DNA from: an uncultured Rhodospirillaceae bacterium | GTDB lineage: Bacteria; Pseudomonadota; Alphaproteobacteria; Rhodospirillales; Casp-alpha2 | DNA: 6,007 nt | Assembly (NCBI GenBank): GCA_913048145.1 | Contig: CAJWVP010000189.1 | Location: forward strand, 1 to 6,007 | Direction: 5' to 3' | Part shown: positions 5,797 through 6,007 of the stretch, in pieces | Numbering within the stretch: the first letter of the stretch is position 1 | Layout of the letters: each line of letters starts with the position of its first letter | Made by a program: the position numbers and the translations under genes | Notes under the pieces: generated by a model | The model's input: only the letters and a program-made list of their open reading frames with translations | Databases searched by the model: none | Told to the model about the DNA's origin: nothing

Positions 5797-6007
5797 ATGA
5801 AGATTGGCATCGTTGGCTGCGCCGGCCGCATGGGCCGCATGCTGAGCGCCACCGTTTTGGAGACCGCTGGCGTGGACCTTGTCGGCGGCACCGAACAACC
5901 TGGAAACCCGACGATTGGCGAGGATTTGGGGACGTTGGTCGGCGCCCAGCCCCTGGGTGTTATGGTGGGGATAGATCCGAAAGCTTTGTTCGAGGCAGTG
6001 GACGCCG
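5797..6007 (+). CDS. dapB: 4-hydroxy-tetrahydrodipicolinate reductase DapB, 3'-truncated by the window edge
   Basis: DapB reduces the product of DapA to tetrahydrodipicolinate using NAD(P)H, a cytosolic step toward meso-diaminopimelate for peptidoglycan and lysine. Only the first 70 codons are in the window. They begin MKIGIVGCAGRMGRML, the Rossmann dinucleotide-binding loop G7-x-x-G10-x-x-G13 with the DapB-typical GRMGR. They continue with LVGGTEQPGNPTIGEDLG, the segment after the second strand that contacts the cofactor. The start is fixed by the family N-terminus and a strong ribosome site. It lies 455 bases after dnaJ, beyond a probable terminator and a promoter-like region, so it is probably transcribed separately although dnaJ-dapB adjacency is seen in other Alphaproteobacteria. 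Q34 replaces the arginine usual at the cofactor-discriminating position. The substrate-binding domain lies outside the window. Confidence 0.95.
   Translation, partial: MKIGIVGCAGRMGRMLSATVLETAGVDLVGGTEQPGNPTIGEDLGTLVGAQPLGVMVGIDPKALFEAVDA

Overview
The window is one contiguous chaperone locus, all on the + strand: hrcA (5' end cut by the window edge), grpE, dnaK, dnaJ, and then the start of dapB (3' end cut by the window edge). All five identifications rest on family motifs readable in the translations. The gene order, the GC-rich coding sequence, the DnaK, DnaJ and HrcA sequences, and dapB placed downstream of dnaJ point to an alphaproteobacterium, plausibly of the Rhodospirillales type. I cannot name a genus.

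Layout. 1-981 is the HrcA repressor, missing roughly its first 20-30 residues. After 32 bases comes grpE (1014-1838), which carries unusually long acidic, low-complexity extensions at both ends. A 328-base gap (1839-2166) follows. It is more AT-rich than the genes and holds the best promoter candidate in the window, which fits the alphaproteobacterial heat-shock (RpoH) pattern and also reads as a housekeeping promoter. dnaK (2167-4134) and dnaJ (4217-5341) are complete and canonical, 82 bases apart with no convincing terminator between them. Just after dnaJ lies a strong hairpin overlapping a perfect 14-base palindrome, the probable end of the dnaKJ transcript. The 455-base gap 5342-5796 has no intact gene I can support, but it contains protein-like reading frames broken by stops, then an AT-rich promoter-like stretch and a structured leader before dapB (from 5797).

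How the genes work together. DnaK is the ATP-driven Hsp70. DnaJ delivers substrates and triggers ATP hydrolysis through its HPD loop. GrpE exchanges ADP for ATP to release substrate. HrcA represses chaperone genes through CIRCE operators. No CIRCE was found in this window, so HrcA's operator, if it controls this locus, should lie upstream of hrcA outside the window, while dnaKJ appears to have its own promoter. dapB belongs to lysine and diaminopimelate synthesis and is probably a separate transcription unit.

The core of the window is ordinary. I see no undescribed multi-gene system. The parts worth a second look are the two intergenic gaps, the dapB leader, the GrpE tails, and a cofactor-site substitution in DapB.
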